This document shows positions 1-6,495 of a stretch of 30,107 bases of DNA, piece after piece; the stretch's first letter is position 1, and each line of letters begins with the position of its first letter. The DNA lies in contig DHRK01000051.1 in assembly GCA_002410325.1 (NCBI GenBank), positions 1 through 30,107 of the forward strand, read 5' to 3'. Below the pieces are notes generated by a model, which made no database searches, was not told the DNA's origin, and saw only the letters and a list, made by a program, of their open reading frames with translations. Source of the stretch: Syntrophomonas sp. UBA5314. GTDB taxonomy: Bacteria; Bacillota; Syntrophomonadia; Syntrophomonadales; Syntrophomonadaceae. Made by a program: the position numbers and the translations under genes.

Positions 1-113
1 TACTCATTCCTCCGACGCCCACGAACGGGCTAGTGCGGCGACGTTCATGGACGAACTAGTGCAGCGGTGGCAGGATGTCAAAGAGCTGCCGGTGGCAGGA
101 AGGCAAGGAGCCG

Positions 114-178
114 CCGCCTTGTCCTACAAAAATTTTCCTCGACGAGTAATATACAGAATTAGGGTTAACAGAGTACTA
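114..178. repeat. Intergenic repeat, left copy (~65 bp)
   Basis: This segment matches the last 64 bases of the window (30044-30107) in the same orientation. Shared blocks are CCGCCTTGTCCT, CAAAAATTT, CCTCGACGA and the terminal GTTAACAGAGTACTA. The first 14 bases of the window (TACTCATTCCTCCG) also resemble the bases just before the right copy (TACTCATTACTCCG). The left copy may therefore be the same element split by about 99 bases of unrelated sequence. No transposase gene is nearby. It is probably an intergenic repeat family; its function is unknown. Confidence 0.6.
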
Positions 179-183
179 GAGAA

Positions 184-993
184 TTAGTGCATTTTTATAA
201 CTTCCCGTCTTCTAAAATCAAAGCCGTAGCCGGCGGACAGCACGTGCAGGCTGGCATTGGCGATGGACAATATTTCGTCCGGCTTTAATTCTGAAACATT
301 GGTATTCTTTATGGACTTTCCGTCTATGACCGTAACCGCATTGGTACCCAGTACTTCAAAATAGTCATCGGGATGCACCATAATCGCGGTGTCTTCGTCT
401 ATGCCAATTCCAAGAATGCCGGGATTCTCAGCCACCCCGCACAGAAGCCGCCCCAGCCGGCCGCGTTGATCAAAGTGCTGATCGATGATAGCTCCATCCA
501 CCAGGTTTAAGCCCGGGGCCATCTTTAAAGTGCATTTGCGAGCCGCGTCATTGTTATTGCCTTCCACGATCATGGTGCTGCTCATGACTGAGGCACCGGC
601 ACTGGTTCCAACGACCGTAGTGCCGCGGTTGAACGCATCCAGCAAAGCGGCGTAGGCCCTGGTTCCGCCGAGTATGCTGGTAATCCTGAGCTGATCGCCG
701 CCGGTAAAGAAGATGCCAGTGGCATCGCTTATCCGGCGAACGCTTTCTTCGGTATTGGCATCATCCCGGGAGTTTATATTCAAGACATCGGTGTGTGCGA
801 CCCCCAGCCGGGAGAAAACATCCCGGTATTCTTCACCTACTTCCTCGGGCTGTTGAGTGGCAGTGGTAATGATGCTCAGCCGGGCATTTTCTCCTCCGAT
901 AATCTCCACAACCTCTTCTAAAATCCTGCTTTCGCCGTATTTATCTTCTGCGCCGCCGATTATTACGAGTTTGCCCTGGCTTTTTACTCCCAT
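184..993 (-). CDS. cphB: Cyanophycinase
   Basis: Serine-type exopeptidase of the peptidase S51 family that cuts cyanophycin (multi-L-arginyl-poly-L-aspartate) into beta-Asp-Arg dipeptides. Visible family features are the N-terminal KLVIIGGAEDK, the FFTGGDQLR segment, the nucleophile elbow GTSAGAS and the downstream DQHFDQRGRLGRL block. The reading frame is open up to a TTG at 1023 whose codon overlaps the stop of iadA. A strong AGAAAGGAG (1001-1009) stands 7 bases before an ATG at 993, so I take that start, giving 269 residues, a normal length. The product of the enzyme is the substrate of the gene immediately upstream, and the 26-base gap indicates one operon. No cyanophycin synthetase is seen, so the substrate may come from elsewhere in the genome or from outside the cell. 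It has no signal peptide, so it acts in the cytoplasm. Confidence 0.9.
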   Translation of the reverse strand: MGVKSQGKLVIIGGAEDKYGESRILEEVVEIIGGENARLSIITTATQQPEEVGEEYRDVFSRLGVAHTDVLNINSRDDANTEESVRRISDATGIFFTGGDQLRITSILGGTRAYAALLDAFNRGTTVVGTSAGASVMSSTMIVEGNNNDAARKCTLKMAPGLNLVDGAIIDQHFDQRGRLGRLLCGVAENPGILGIGIDEDTAIMVHPDDYFEVLGTNAVTVIDGKSIKNTNVSELKPDEILSIANASLHVLSAGYGFDFRRREVIKMH

Positions 994-1019
994 ATAAAGG
1001 CTCCTTTCTATGATGTGAC

Positions 1020-2168
1020 TCAAGCCTCTTCGTATTTTCCTTTTTTTACAGCCTTTTGCTCTTCGACCAGCACCTCTCCTCTGGCCAGCAGGCGATAGAG
1101 GTTCAATGGGTCCTGCTTAAAGACCAGCAAGTCGGCGTCGCTCCCCGGCTTAAGGCAGCCTTTGCGGGGATAAAGTTTCAGGGTTTGAGCCGGGTTTATG
1201 GTCACCAATCGTATTACCGACGCGAAATCCAATTTGCTGTCCAAAATGCTGCTTTTAATATCAACTAGAAGCTGGGCCACAGAACCGACCCCTGACTGGT
1301 TGGCTGAATTCTGGGGGGCGCTCCCATTGCCATCGGAGGAAAGGGTAACTCTATCCATCCCAAATCCCTTTTTTTGCAGGTAGGTGAGGGACTCCGCTAT
1401 GCTGTACCCTGCGGTTTCGCCAGCGGTCAGATCAACCCGGCCCCCCATCTGCAAAAGTTTTAATCCCTGGGAAAACACCTGGGGATTGCGATTGACATGA
1501 GTCGGCACAAACATCTCAATGGGAAAGTCCGATTCATCAATTAATTGCATCAAGGGCTGCAACCCTTTTTTACCGTCCCCAACATGCAGATGAAGTATTC
1601 CGGCTTTGCCGCCCAGCATACCGCCGGCGTTGGCTTCTGAGGCCAGCACCCTGAGATCAGGCAGGGTGGGGTGGAAAGAGCGGTAATCGGATATGGCAAT
1701 TTCACCGACTCCCAAAACTTTGTCCAGGAGAACTATGTCCTGGAGAACCCTTCCGGTCAGGGTTTCGGTGGGGCTGCCGTAGCTGCCGGTATATATGTAG
1801 CTTGTAAGGCCTTCCGCTTCCAATCCGCGGGCCTTGGCCAGGAGGCCGGCAATGCTCCGGGAGACGCTGTCAAAGCCCAGGACACCCACCACCGTGGTAA
1901 CTCCGGCTTCAACCAGCTCACTCATCATTATTTCCGGAATTCGGCTGACCGGACCCTGCTCGCCGCCACCCCCGGTGATATGTACGTGCTGATCAATAAA
2001 GCCCGGGCAAACCAGGCAGTCGCTGCAGTCAATTACCTCCACCTCCGGGAAGCGGTCCGGCGAAATGTTCTCTTCGACGCGGCAGATTCGGTCAAAGGCG
2101 ATTAAAATGTCCTTTTGCCCGGCGTCCTCGGGTAAAAAACAGCGGCCGTTTTTCAAGAGTTTAAACAC
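1020..2168 (-). CDS. iadA: Isoaspartyl dipeptidase (beta-aspartyl peptidase)
   Basis: Amidohydrolase-superfamily metallopeptidase that hydrolyses beta-aspartyl dipeptides; beside cyanophycinase the likely substrate is beta-Asp-Arg, yielding Asp and Arg. Metal-ligand positions are visible: HVH at 61-63, H195 (HLHVGDG), H224 (PTHVNRN) and D279 (SSDGNGS). These match E. coli IadA with a constant offset of six. At the place of the carboxylated lysine that bridges the two metals in E. coli (Lys162) this protein has Glu156 (GEIAISD). Glu can bridge metals in other amidohydrolases, so activity is likely, but the centre differs from the textbook enzyme. The start is GTG with AAAGGAGG 7 bases upstream; 382 residues is the usual length. 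First gene of the iadA-cphB operon. Confidence 0.9.
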   Translation of the reverse strand: MFKLLKNGRCFLPEDAGQKDILIAFDRICRVEENISPDRFPEVEVIDCSDCLVCPGFIDQHVHITGGGGEQGPVSRIPEIMMSELVEAGVTTVVGVLGFDSVSRSIAGLLAKARGLEAEGLTSYIYTGSYGSPTETLTGRVLQDIVLLDKVLGVGEIAISDYRSFHPTLPDLRVLASEANAGGMLGGKAGILHLHVGDGKKGLQPLMQLIDESDFPIEMFVPTHVNRNPQVFSQGLKLLQMGGRVDLTAGETAGYSIAESLTYLQKKGFGMDRVTLSSDGNGSAPQNSANQSGVGSVAQLLVDIKSSILDSKLDFASVIRLVTINPAQTLKLYPRKGCLKPGSDADLLVFKQDPLNLYRLLARGEVLVEEQKAVKKGKYEEA

Positions 2169-2220
2169 AGCCCGGCCTCCTTTGTGAAGCTTTATTTACT
2201 GAAAATAGATTAACCGGGCT

Positions 2221-2248
2221 GCAAATAAAAGATGCGTATTAACCGCAT
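2221..2248 (-). terminator. Weak hairpin terminator after the MinD-like gene
   Basis: Read on the minus strand, ATGCG (2248-2244) pairs with CGCAT (2236-2232) across a 7-base loop and is followed by CTTTTATTT. The stem is short, so this is a weak candidate. It would separate the MinD-like gene from iadA. Confidence 0.35.
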
Positions 2249-2377
2249 GCAAAAAAATGCAATTAAAGTCGGTATATGTAAATGAGAGTTAGCGGAATTA
2301 TGCGCTTAAGGATGAAATCAGGAGGGATCCGGGAGACGGCAGAATGGAGACCCAGGAGAGTTCTTTCGGCCACTGGG

Positions 2378-3022
2378 TCATATCATTTCCAGCACTCGGT
2401 CAACCAGGCGTTGAAAGGCGGCCCGGCGGTTATTATACTGGGCGGGGAGTTCCCAGACGCTCGTGTGTTCCTTGGGTAGGTCATGCAGGGCTTCGCAGTG
2501 GGGGATGGGGTCGGCAATTTTTTCCCATCCCAGGTCCTCAGCCAGATCAAAAATGAGCTGGCTGTTTTCGCTCCATTCTCCGGGTTTTACCTTGTTGGGC
2601 ACCAGCAGATCGATTCCTCGGCCATCCGGCCTAACCTCCTGAAGATACTGGTTGAGGGCCATTATCCCGGGCAAATCCGCTTTACTGACGTCAATGACGC
2701 ATAGAGCCAGGATCCGATCTTGGCTGGGGAAACCGGCCGGCCAATTTTTACCGTGCTGGAGGTATAAACGATAGTCCAACGATCCACTGGCTATTGCTTC
2801 GTCATAGTTGTGGTCTGACAACAGTTGCCAGCTAAAAGCCGGATTTCTATCCAGGAGCGAATTCTCTCTATGGCCGGGGCTGTTGAGCCAATCGGCCAGG
2901 CGTACGCAATCGCTGGCCAGGAAAACCTTTTTTTGGAAATGGGTCAGCCCGATGCCCAGGTTGAGAGCTATGGTATGGACCCCGGCGCCGGGCCGGGTTG
3001 CCAATAGCACTATATTTTTCAC
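2378..3022 (-). CDS. MinD/ParA-like protein with degenerate P-loop
   Basis: The protein has the layout of a SIMIBI-class (MinD/ParA/CooC) ATPase. There is an N-terminal strand and P-loop-like turn (IVLLATRPGAGVHTIALNLG), a second strand where the Walker A' Asp normally lies, a late LVPNKV strand in the position of VLNRV, and a C-terminal IPHCEALHDL segment like the IPRDEAL motif of ParA/MinD. Both lysines of the deviant Walker A (KGGxGKT) are missing, replaced by Arg and Val, so ATP hydrolysis is doubtful. The start is GTG at 3022, with GGGAGG 6 bases before it; an earlier in-frame TTG at 3049 has no such site. 214 residues. It is transcribed toward iadA but separated from it by about 210 bases. 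The partner and role are unknown. Confidence 0.6.
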   Translation of the reverse strand: MKNIVLLATRPGAGVHTIALNLGIGLTHFQKKVFLASDCVRLADWLNSPGHRENSLLDRNPAFSWQLLSDHNYDEAIASGSLDYRLYLQHGKNWPAGFPSQDRILALCVIDVSKADLPGIMALNQYLQEVRPDGRGIDLLVPNKVKPGEWSENSQLIFDLAEDLGWEKIADPIPHCEALHDLPKEHTSVWELPAQYNNRRAAFQRLVDRVLEMI

Positions 3023-3112
3023 GCTTTTCCTCCCAAAATAGAGAACCAATTCAGCTCTCCCGGACGCCGGCCGGATTATTGATTTACGCTCCGTTCAGTA
3101 TTTAGCTAAACT

Positions 3113-3178
3113 ATTTTATTGTTGACATATGCTCGAAATAATTCTAACATCAAAAAAAGCATATGACCACAATAAAAT
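3113..3178. promoter_or_regulatory. Promoter framed by a 21-bp inverted repeat, upstream of the MOSC gene
   Basis: Arms at 3113-3133 and 3158-3178 are reverse complements at 19 of 21 positions, with a 24-base spacer. Each arm contains CATATG and ends in a TTTTATTGT-like block. A plus-strand promoter fits inside: TTGACA (3122-3127), 17 bases, TAACAT (3145-3150). The left arm therefore overlaps the -35 box and the right arm covers the first transcribed bases. This is the arrangement expected for an operator, or for a leader stem-loop. The plus-strand target would be the MOSC gene at 3275. Confidence 0.5.
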
Positions 3179-3274
3179 CGGGGTCAGGGCTACCAGAGAA
3201 AAGGATAAGGGCTCCAATCAACTGCAAGGTTGGCTGTTGCCTGTTCCATCACTTTCTAAGAAAGGATGACCTGA

Positions 3275-3712
3275 TTGAACAAGGGAATTGTTTACTCTAT
3301 TTCGATCAGCCCGGAGAGAGGGCAGCTCAAACAGGAAGTGCCTGAAGCCCGGGTTATAAAGGGCTTTGGCATTGAAAACGACGGGCACGGCGGCGACTGG
3401 AGCCGGCAGGTTACCTGCCTCAATTGGCAGAGTGTCTTAAAGGCCAATAAGGAACACAATTTAAACATCGGACCAGGGCAGTTTGCCGAGAATATTACCA
3501 TAGACGGCCTTGACTTTTCCCGCTTGACGGTGGGCAGCCGGTTTAAACTGGGGGAAAGTGCGGTCCTGGAAGTGTCTCAGGTAGGGAAAGAGGATCATCC
3601 CAGTGTAGTGACCAGAACCTACGGGGTCAGCCTGCTGCCCGGCGAGGGTTTGTTCTGCAAAGTAATTACCGGCGGTGTCATTCACAAGGGAGACCCGGTG
3701 GAACAGCTGTAG
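3275..3712 (+). CDS. MOSC domain protein
   Basis: A 145-residue single-domain member of the MOSC (MoCo sulfurase C-terminal) superfamily, small proteins linked to molybdenum-cofactor handling. The family signature is clear: GPGQFAENITIDGLD, LTVGSRFKLG, AVLEVSQVGKE at 96-106 and a C-terminal GLFCKVITGGVIHKGD. Stand-alone clostridial MOSC proteins usually read GKEC or GKKC followed by His; here the Cys is Asp107 (GKEDH), and the later conserved Cys-containing loop is also replaced. Cys28-type sulfur chemistry is therefore not assured. The start is TTG with AAAGGA eight bases upstream; no better start exists. No moa/mog/mop genes are adjacent, but an XdhC-family gene, also a molybdo-enzyme helper, lies 3 kb downstream on the same strand. 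Confidence 0.85.
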   Translation: MNKGIVYSISISPERGQLKQEVPEARVIKGFGIENDGHGGDWSRQVTCLNWQSVLKANKEHNLNIGPGQFAENITIDGLDFSRLTVGSRFKLGESAVLEVSQVGKEDHPSVVTRTYGVSLLPGEGLFCKVITGGVIHKGDPVEQL

Positions 3713-3770
3713 GATTTTACCGCCAGCCTGCTCAAACTGGCAAATACATGATTCCTTTAGGCGAACCGGC

Positions 3771-3793
3771 TAGTACTCTGTAATACAGTACTA
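3771..3793. repeat. TAGTACT inverted repeat related to the end repeats
   Basis: TAGTACT (3771-3777) and AGTACTA (3787-3793) form an imperfect palindrome around CTGTAATAC. The left half, CTAGTACTCTGT, is the reverse complement of the ACAGAGTACTAG that ends the repeat at 114-178. The bases just before it (CGAACCGGCTAGT) resemble 22-34 (CGAACGGGCTAGT). It may be a fragment of the same intergenic repeat family. Confidence 0.35.
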
Positions 3794-3906
3794 GTCATTT
3801 CTATTTCTGCATCCTCCTGCATATTATGTCAATGTAAATCATAGTGCTCAAAAACACAGCTATTTTTAATTAAAGCATTTTCCCCAATGCGGAAAGGAGA
3901 ATATGT

Positions 3907-4545
3907 ATGCCTATCTGGTTATATTGCCAATCATGCCAGCAGTGGAGTAAATCGGATGCTTCGTTGTCAAGAGATAAGGCCTGCCCGCTTTGTTCCAATC
4001 TTTATATCAGCTTGAAGCCGGTTATTGATTCCAATCCCTACAAAGTTAAAGTGGACGGCATCGAACAGCAGCAGGATGCGCCCCAGCCGGATGAAGCCGA
4101 TGTAAACAAACCGGCCGGAGATGTTTATGAAGAGCCGGATTCCGTGGAACCCGCTGTGAATGAAAACGAGCCGTCCGGAGAACCCGAAAAGGAAGAAATT
4201 AAAGAAGAAAAAAAGGCTGAAAAATTTGATTTTGTGGAAATATTAGAAACATCCCAAGCACCTGGGACCGCAACCAAGACGGCCTCTGAGTCAGATGAAA
4301 AAAAACCGGCTGAAAGAGAACCGGCACCTGCGGTTTCCGAAGCATCTGGAGAAGAAGCCGCCCAAGCATCGGAGGAAGTTGGGGAACCGGAAAAACCCGG
4401 GCCCTCTGATACCCATGTAATAGAGGTATCGGGGAAGACGTCGGAAACCGTGGATAGGCCGGAAACAAGCGATACGGGTGATAAGACGCAGGACAGCGAA
4501 CCGGGGGATTCAGCCCCTAAAAAGAGGAGGATAAGGCCCCGCTAA
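3907..4545 (+). CDS. Zinc-ribbon protein with long acidic disordered tail
   Basis: A 212-residue protein in two parts. Residues 1-45 hold a zinc-ribbon-like CxxC...CxxC pair (YCQSC at 7-10 and ACPLC at 26-29). The rest is low-complexity, rich in Glu, Pro, Ala and Ser with several KKAEK-like patches, and is predicted to be disordered. It ends in a basic PKKRRIRPR tail. There is no signal peptide or membrane segment. The start is ATG with AAGGAG seven bases upstream. A zinc ribbon followed by acidic linker and basic end suggests a nucleic-acid or protein adaptor, but no family was recognised and the function is unknown. It is monocistronic, closed by the terminator at 4581. Confidence 0.75.
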   Translation: MPIWLYCQSCQQWSKSDASLSRDKACPLCSNLYISLKPVIDSNPYKVKVDGIEQQQDAPQPDEADVNKPAGDVYEEPDSVEPAVNENEPSGEPEKEEIKEEKKAEKFDFVEILETSQAPGTATKTASESDEKKPAEREPAPAVSEASGEEAAQASEEVGEPEKPGPSDTHVIEVSGKTSETVDRPETSDTGDKTQDSEPGDSAPKKRRIRPR

Positions 4546-4580
4546 AATAAAGAGTCATCGTAGATATCCCTCCAGATCCA

Positions 4581-4609
4581 AACCGTGCATTAACCGCGCG
4601 GTTTTTTTT
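4581..4609 (+). terminator. Rho-independent terminator
   Basis: AACCGTGC (4581-4588) pairs with GCGCGGTT (4596-4603) with one G-U pair and a 7-base loop. It runs straight into a tract of eight T. It ends the zinc-ribbon gene. Confidence 0.8.
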
Positions 4610-4669
4610 ATGGGTCGATACGCTTTGCTGTAAAAAGCGGCTAGTGGGTGTGAGGGTTGCTATATTGCG

Positions 4670-4687
4670 GTATAATTTCCATTATAC
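4670..4687 (+). promoter_or_regulatory. -10 box within a palindrome, upstream of the CDF exporter
   Basis: TATAAT (4671-4676) is embedded in GTATAAT-TTCC-ATTATAC, a perfect 7+7 inverted repeat with a 4-base spacer. No convincing -35 is visible. A palindrome on the -10 box about 90 bases ahead of a metal exporter is a reasonable operator candidate. The sequence resembles, but does not match the spacing of, Fur/PerR-type boxes. Confidence 0.4.
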
Positions 4688-4773
4688 AAACCGGGTTATC
4701 CAGATAAGCGATGGCATCGGGGGCTGGTCTACCGGCGCCAAGATGAGCAGGCGGGTTTTGAGGAGACGACACA

Positions 4774-5943
4774 ATGATTAAACTGATCATCAGAAAGTGG
4801 ATCAAAGACTATGAAAATGTAACTGACCGCGATGTGAGAGAGGCTTACGGGGTGCTTTCCGGAATCCTGGGGATCCTGTGCAATCTGCTTTTATTCGCAG
4901 CCAAACTGGCGCTTGGAATGTTCATCAACAGCATAGCCGTCATATCCGATGCCTTCAACAACCTTACCGATCTGGGCTCTTCGATGGTTGCTGTTCTGGG
5001 CGCCAAACTGAGCAACCGGCCGCCGGATGATGATCATCCCTACGGACATGGACGATATGAGTATATCGCCTCCCTGGTAGTGGCTTTCATTATCTTCGCG
5101 GTAGGTTTTGAACTCTTGCTCAATTCCTATGACAAGGTGATTCACCCCGGGAAGGTAATCTTTAATGCCACAGCCCTGATCATTTTAATACTGTCGGTTC
5201 TGGTTAAACTCTGGATGTTTTCCTACAATCTCTATATCGCCCGGCAGATTAAATCCCATGTAAACAAGGGTATAGCCTATGACAGTTTAAACGATTCTAT
5301 CGCAACCAGCCTGGTCATAGTTTCCATGATGGTCGGGGTTTTCGTTGACGCACCTATCGACGGGCTGGCAGGCATAGTCATATCCTTGCTGATCCTGTAT
5401 GCAGGTTTCAGTGTGGCCCGGGACACCGTCAACCTGCTGCTGGGATCGGCGCCGGAGCCCGAGTTGGTTGAGAAAATCAATCAAATTGTATTGGCCGGCA
5501 GGCATGTGATCGGCACCCACGATCTGGAGGTTCATGATTACGGCCCCAGCCGGGTGATGGCCTCAATCCATGTGGAGGTTCCGGATTATCTGAATATTGT
5601 TGAAGTCCATTCCTCCATTGACACCCTGGAAGAACGGCTCATTGAGGAGCTGGGCCTCAATGTCACTATCCATATGGATCCCATTTCAACGGACGAGCAG
5701 AAGATTGAAAAGGTTCGGCATGATGTTCTTGATTGTATTGACGAAGATAATATGGGGATTTATATTCAAAATTTCCGGATCGCCCAGGCGGAAAACAAGA
5801 TCAATGTGATCTTTGATCTGGAGGTTGTACCTGAAATCTCGGAAGCTGAATATATCAAAATTAAAAAGCTGGTGCGGGAAAAGATCGAAGCAGCATATTC
5901 AGGCTACCAGGTGGTAATAAATAAGATCACTAAAAAATCGTAA
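4774..5943 (+). CDS. Cation diffusion facilitator (CDF) metal exporter
   Basis: Proton-coupled divalent-metal exporter of the inner membrane, 389 residues: six membrane segments (about 28-220) followed by a CDF C-terminal ferredoxin-like domain, with a further C-terminal stretch of about 80 residues. Family marks are VISDAFNNLTDLGSS in TM2, the HPYGHGRYE loop and AYDSLNDSIATS in TM5. The transport-site residues read N62/D66 in TM2 and D170/D174 in TM5, not the H/D-H/D of classic zinc CDFs. This Asn/Asp set is more like manganese-exporting members such as MntE, so Mn(II) (or Fe(II)) is my preferred substrate, by inference. The start is ATG with GAGGAG eight bases upstream. Possible control is by the palindrome at 4670. 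Confidence 0.88.
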   Translation: MIKLIIRKWIKDYENVTDRDVREAYGVLSGILGILCNLLLFAAKLALGMFINSIAVISDAFNNLTDLGSSMVAVLGAKLSNRPPDDDHPYGHGRYEYIASLVVAFIIFAVGFELLLNSYDKVIHPGKVIFNATALIILILSVLVKLWMFSYNLYIARQIKSHVNKGIAYDSLNDSIATSLVIVSMMVGVFVDAPIDGLAGIVISLLILYAGFSVARDTVNLLLGSAPEPELVEKINQIVLAGRHVIGTHDLEVHDYGPSRVMASIHVEVPDYLNIVEVHSSIDTLEERLIEELGLNVTIHMDPISTDEQKIEKVRHDVLDCIDEDNMGIYIQNFRIAQAENKINVIFDLEVVPEISEAEYIKIKKLVREKIEAAYSGYQVVINKITKKS

Positions 5944-6035
5944 AAAAATAATAATAAAATAATTGAGTCAGAAAAGTGTAAATTGGCGTAGATTCGAATC
6001 CCAGCCTTGTTTTTTGGGCGTTATTGAGACCCCGG

Positions 6036-6236
6036 CTATTTACTTTCCTCAATACTCCTCTCAATCGTCTGCAAAAACTCCCCGGTACTTACTTTTAATT
6101 TTAAAGCAATCTGCTCCAGAGTCATATGCCCGTCGCCACAGCAGCACGCCACATCTATCCTGTATTGTTGGAAAACCTTGATGGTCGTCGGATACATGAT
6201 CGCCACTTTGCCTATCATCCAATCCTTTTCAATCAT
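6036..6236 (-). CDS. Small ScdA_N/DUF1858-like protein
   Basis: A 66-residue protein fitting the small helical domain found at the N terminus of the di-iron repair protein ScdA/RIC and in DUF1858 proteins: a short MIEKDWMIGKV start, then YPTTIKVFQQYRIDV, a Cys cluster (ACCCGDG) and a TLEQIALKLKVS helix. In this family the Cys-Gly turn and the YP..IKVF..Y pattern are conserved. I start at the ATG at 6236 because the family begins there. The frame is open further upstream (to 6341) but that part has no recognisable sequence. It lies antisense between two plus-strand genes. A role in redox or nitrosative stress is possible but unproven. Confidence 0.6.
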   Translation of the reverse strand: MIEKDWMIGKVAIMYPTTIKVFQQYRIDVACCCGDGHMTLEQIALKLKVSTGEFLQTIERSIEESK

Positions 6237-6433
6237 ATGGTCACCGTCCTTGTCCTGGACCCTGAAGCCTGCTCTCATGGAACCTGTGAAAAGCTTTAAA
6301 TTTAAATGCCAGCCCGGCGGTATAGGCTTTTTTCCGGGCAAATAGATAACAGGCGGCAGGGTATGATTAAGTTATATGAGCCCTTGCCTTTTTTAACTCT
6401 TGCTAAATGATAATGCTAAGATCAGCAGCTTAA

Positions 6434-6439
6434 TATAAT
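6434..6439 (+). promoter_or_regulatory. Candidate -10 box for the XdhC-family gene
   Basis: A TATAAT hexamer sits about 55 bases before the chosen start in an AT-rich stretch. No -35 at 16-18 bases is convincing, so this is only a weak promoter call. Confidence 0.3.
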
Positions 6440-6495
6440 ATATAGTTGTATATGCAAAGCGGTATTCAATGACTACCAAACAGGTTGGGGAGCGG

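Noticed and set aside
2..187. Open plus-strand frame running in from the window edge (61 codons)
   Set aside because: Its last third lies within the repeat that also occurs at the right end, where the frame is not kept. No family resemblance is seen, and the beginning is outside the window, so it cannot be judged.
4690..4773. Leader of the CDF gene considered as a manganese (yybP-ykoY) riboswitch
   Set aside because: The conserved loop sequences of that class are not present.
5988..6002. GATTCGAATCC, resembling a tRNA T-loop
   Set aside because: The flanking bases do not pair as a T-stem and no acceptor, D or anticodon arms are visible.
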